Shown here: piece after piece, positions 19,915-22,126 of the stretch
Layout of the letters: every line of letters begins with the position of its first letter
Position numbering within the stretch: position 1 is the stretch's first letter
Assembly (NCBI GenBank): GCA_965660195.1
Contig: CBFHZM010000026.1
Span: 1-22,126 of the forward strand
Reading direction: 5' to 3'
Source: JAYODZ01 sp965660195
GTDB taxonomy: Bacteria; Pseudomonadota; Alphaproteobacteria; RS24
Length of the DNA stretch: 22,126 nt
The notes under the pieces: generated by a model
What the model saw: only the letters and a program-made list of their open reading frames with translations
Told to the model about the DNA's origin: nothing
Databases searched by the model: none
Translations under genes and position numbers: made by a program

Positions 19915-21803
19915 GTCCCCTGAGGTTCAGGGCCCCCGAGCTTTGTATCGCCAACCGTTGGGAATGGCGATTTCGGACCCTTCGGCGTATCGCTTGCATC
20001 TGGCCGATGCGGCGGCTCACCGCGCAACAACCCGGCAATTTCATCACCCGACAAGGTCTCATATTCCAACAGACCCTTAGCGATCAGATGCAAGTGCTCC
20101 ATCTTATCGGTCAATATTTTCTTCGCAGTCTCGTAGCCCTCTTCGACCAGGCGACGCACTTCGCTGTCGATGCGCCGCTGTGTCTCTTCCGACATATTCT
20201 GCGTCCGCGACACGCTATGGCCGAGAAATACCTCTTGCTCATTCTCTGCATAAGCCAACGGGCCAAGATCCTCACTCATCCCATACCGGGTTACCATGGC
20301 TTTCGCCATGTTCGTTGCCATCTGAATGTCAGACGACGCCCCCGAGGTGACTTTCTCGTGCCCAAAGATCAGTTCTTCGGCAATGCGGCCACCCATGGCC
20401 ACCGCCAGATCTGCCTTTAATCGTGCCCGTGTAACCGAGACCAAATCTCGTTCCGGCAGGCGCATCACCATGCCCAAGGCTCGTCCGCGCGGAATAATCG
20501 TCGCTTTATGGATCGGATCCGAAGCTTCGAGATTCATCGCCACCAAGGCGTGCCCACCCTCGTGATAAGCTGTCAGCTTTTTCTCTTCCTCAGTCATGAC
20601 CATGGAACGGCGCTCCGCCCCCATCATGACTTTGTCTTTGGCGTCCTCAAACTCAGACATCGAGACAAGTCGCTTGCCCCGCCGCGCCGCCAACAATGCC
20701 GCTTCATTCACCAAATTAGCGAGATCGGCACCAGAAAATCCTGGCGTACCGCGCGCAATAACACGCGCATCCACATCAGCCGCCAAAGGCGTTTTTTTCA
20801 TGTGCACTTTGAGAATTTTCTCACGCCCAATAATGTCTGGGTTAGGCACGACCACTTGCCGGTCAAAACGACCAGGGCGCAACAAAGCTGGGTCCAAAAC
20901 ATCTGGGCGGTTGGTCGCAGCAATGAGGATAATGCTCTCATTCGCCTCAAAACCATCCATCTCAACGAGAAGCTGGTTCAAGGTCTGCTCGCGTTCATCA
21001 TTGCCGCCGCCCAGACCTGCCCCACGATGACGGCCAACGGCATCGATCTCATCAATGAAAATAATACAAGGTGCGTTTTGCTTGGCTTGCTCGAACATAT
21101 CGCGCACACGGCTGGCGCCGACACCCACAAACATCTCTACAAAATCAGAACCCGAAATGGTGAAAAATGGCACATTTGCTTCACCCGCAATGGCACGAGC
21201 AAGCAGTGTTTTACCCGTACCGGGAGGGCCTACGAGCAACGCCCCTTTAGGAATGCGGCCCCCCAAGCGCTGAAATTTAGCTGGGTCCTTCAAAAACTCG
21301 ACGATTTCTTGCAGATCATCTTTTGCTTCATCGATACCCGCGACATCTTCAAACGTCACACGCCCATGCGCTTCGGTAAGCAACTTGGCTTTCGATTTGC
21401 CGAAGCCCATGGCACGACCAGCACCGCCTTGCATCTGGCGCATGAAAAACACCCATACACCGATCAAGAGTAACATCGGGAACCATGAGATCAACACGCC
21501 AAGAAGCGTTGGACCAGAACTTTCGGGGCGCACCGTAATATTGACGCCACGATTTTGCAGGCGCGAAACTAAATTTGGGTCATTGGGAGGTGCGTAGGTA
21601 GAAAAATTTCCGCCCGAGCTGTAACGACCTGTGATCGCTTCGCCAGAGATAATGACATCAGAGACAGCACCCGATTCCACCTCAGCAACAAATTGCGAGA
21701 ACGTAATCTCTCGCTTGCCGGGCGCCTCAGACTGCCCCCCCATCATATTGAACAGAGCAAATAAAATGAGTGCAACCGCAGCCCAAATAGCCAAATTTCT
21801 CAT
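19911..21803 (-). CDS. ftsH: ATP-dependent zinc metalloprotease FtsH
   Basis: A 630-residue inner-membrane AAA+ protease. Transmembrane segment one is residues 4-20 (LAIWAAVALILFALFNM), followed by a small periplasmic domain, then transmembrane segment two at about 99-120 (LLGVLISWFPMLLLIGVWVF). Walker A is GPPGTGKT (192-199), the pore motif MFVGVGA, Walker B CIIFIDEID and the SRH NRPDVLDPALLRPGRFDRQ. The zinc site is HEGGH (414-418). The last 30 residues are Pro/Gly-rich and disordered. FtsH degrades regulators, including RpoH in many proteobacteria; rpoH is in this window, about 7 kb away. The stop overlaps folP by 4 nt. The upstream 160-nt gap (21804-21963) should hold its promoter, but no strong element was identified. 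Confidence 0.98.
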   Translation of the reverse strand: MRNLAIWAAVALILFALFNMMGGQSEAPGKREITFSQFVAEVESGAVSDVIISGEAITGRYSSGGNFSTYAPPNDPNLVSRLQNRGVNITVRPESSGPTLLGVLISWFPMLLLIGVWVFFMRQMQGGAGRAMGFGKSKAKLLTEAHGRVTFEDVAGIDEAKDDLQEIVEFLKDPAKFQRLGGRIPKGALLVGPPGTGKTLLARAIAGEANVPFFTISGSDFVEMFVGVGASRVRDMFEQAKQNAPCIIFIDEIDAVGRHRGAGLGGGNDEREQTLNQLLVEMDGFEANESIILIAATNRPDVLDPALLRPGRFDRQVVVPNPDIIGREKILKVHMKKTPLAADVDARVIARGTPGFSGADLANLVNEAALLAARRGKRLVSMSEFEDAKDKVMMGAERRSMVMTEEEKKLTAYHEGGHALVAMNLEASDPIHKATIIPRGRALGMVMRLPERDLVSVTRARLKADLAVAMGGRIAEELIFGHEKVTSGASSDIQMATNMAKAMVTRYGMSEDLGPLAYAENEQEVFLGHSVSRTQNMSEETQRRIDSEVRRLVEEGYETAKKILTDKMEHLHLIAKGLLEYETLSGDEIAGLLRGEPPHRPDASDTPKGPKSPFPTVGDTKLGGPEPQGT

Positions 21804-21963
21804 CGGATCCCGTTTCTACCTTATGACATTGCTTTTACAACTAGCGTCGACACCCTCTAATCCCATCAATCTCCAGAGACAGAGACTACTAATGCTTGTA
21901 ATTAACATAGGTACTCACCCTCAGTTTTACCAGAGAAAGCAGCACGAAAAGCAAAAAATGCGA

Positions 21964-22126
21964 CTATTTGGCAGCAAACGGCGATTTAATTGTTACGCGA
22001 TAGTCATTATCCTCCAATAACAAGGGACAAGCGCACAAGTTTTTGCCGATATACACGGCTGGAGGCGTCTGCAAAAGGCCATTTGGGATAGACTGATCAA
22101 GCCTCGCTCCGCGAGCTTTTATCTCA
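21964..22126 (-). CDS. C-terminal end of the gene upstream of ftsH, probably tRNA(Ile)-lysidine synthetase TilS
   Basis: A minus-strand frame is open from the window edge (first full codon 22125-22123) to TAG at 21966-21964, giving 53 residues that end TIKSPFAAK. It contains a PxGLLQTPPAVYIGKNL-type stretch that resembles the loose C-terminal wording of alphaproteobacterial TilS (a short strand of the kind 'LPALW-x-x-G-x-LLAVP'). The main support is position: tilS commonly lies directly upstream of ftsH on the same strand in alphaproteobacteria. The catalytic PP-loop would be outside the window, so identity is inference. Confidence 0.5.
   Translation of the reverse strand, partial: EIKARGARLDQSIPNGLLQTPPAVYIGKNLCACPLLLEDNDYRVTIKSPFAAK

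Noticed and set aside
20508..21473. Long plus-strand frame of 321 codons inside ftsH
   Set aside because: It is antisense to the fully conserved AAA and protease domains of ftsH, has no recognisable motif, and is a composition shadow.

Overview
The window looks like a chromosomal segment of a polarly flagellated alphaproteobacterium with GC content of roughly one half. The evidence is a response regulator with a CtrA-type DNA-binding domain, an EipA/DUF1134 protein, the rluD-rpoH pairing, the ftsH-folP-glmM order, a serC-serA-purA run, and FlhF/FlhG next to FliA. I cannot place it to order. No rRNA, tRNA, insertion sequence, integrase or CRISPR array was seen, and the coding is dense and vertical-looking.

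Layout. (1) 1-2302, plus strand: the end of flhF, then flhG, fliA and an unknown 137-residue gene. This is a compact flagellar-number/placement and sigma-28 unit. (2) 2308-3087, minus: a lone FlgE/F/G-family axial protein behind a good sigma-54 promoter candidate. (3) 3273-4908, plus: four little-known genes, namely an NHLP-like (nitrile-hydratase-leader-like) protein, an exported Sel1-like repeat protein, a 66-residue protein and a small exported four-cysteine protein. Stop/start overlaps couple them in two pairs. (4) 4909-5285: a non-coding or weakly coding gap holding a near-perfect sigma-54 promoter whose expected +1 coincides with the 5' arm of a 71-nt structured RNA aimed at the 3' end of rpoN. 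(5) 5286-7933, minus: mnmA then rpoN, with three inverted repeats in the rpoN leader. (6) 8080-10282, plus: CtrA-type regulator, cysQ, eipA. (7) 10287-12646: a small membrane protein divergent from rluD-rpoH. (8) 12643-22126, minus: a long biosynthetic/housekeeping run read as (probably tilS)-ftsH-folP-glmM-thiD-serC-serA-purA.

How the genes fit together. Three alternative sigma factors (FliA, RpoN, RpoH) and a CtrA-type regulator lie within about 12 kb, so the left half is a regulatory neighbourhood centred on motility and stress. The right half couples membrane proteolysis (FtsH), folate (FolP), cell-wall precursor (GlmM), thiamine (ThiD), serine (SerC, SerA) and purine (PurA) synthesis, with tight 4-nt overlaps at ftsH/folP and glmM/thiD.

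The two most striking observations are these. First, the folP gene, in its native ftsH-folP-glmM setting, encodes a dihydropteroate synthase of the Sul1/Sul2 (sulfonamide-insensitive) type rather than the canonical type. Second, a sigma-54-driven structured RNA is predicted head-on to rpoN itself, which could be a feedback loop. Both rest on reading the sequence and on remembered family sequences; no searches were run.
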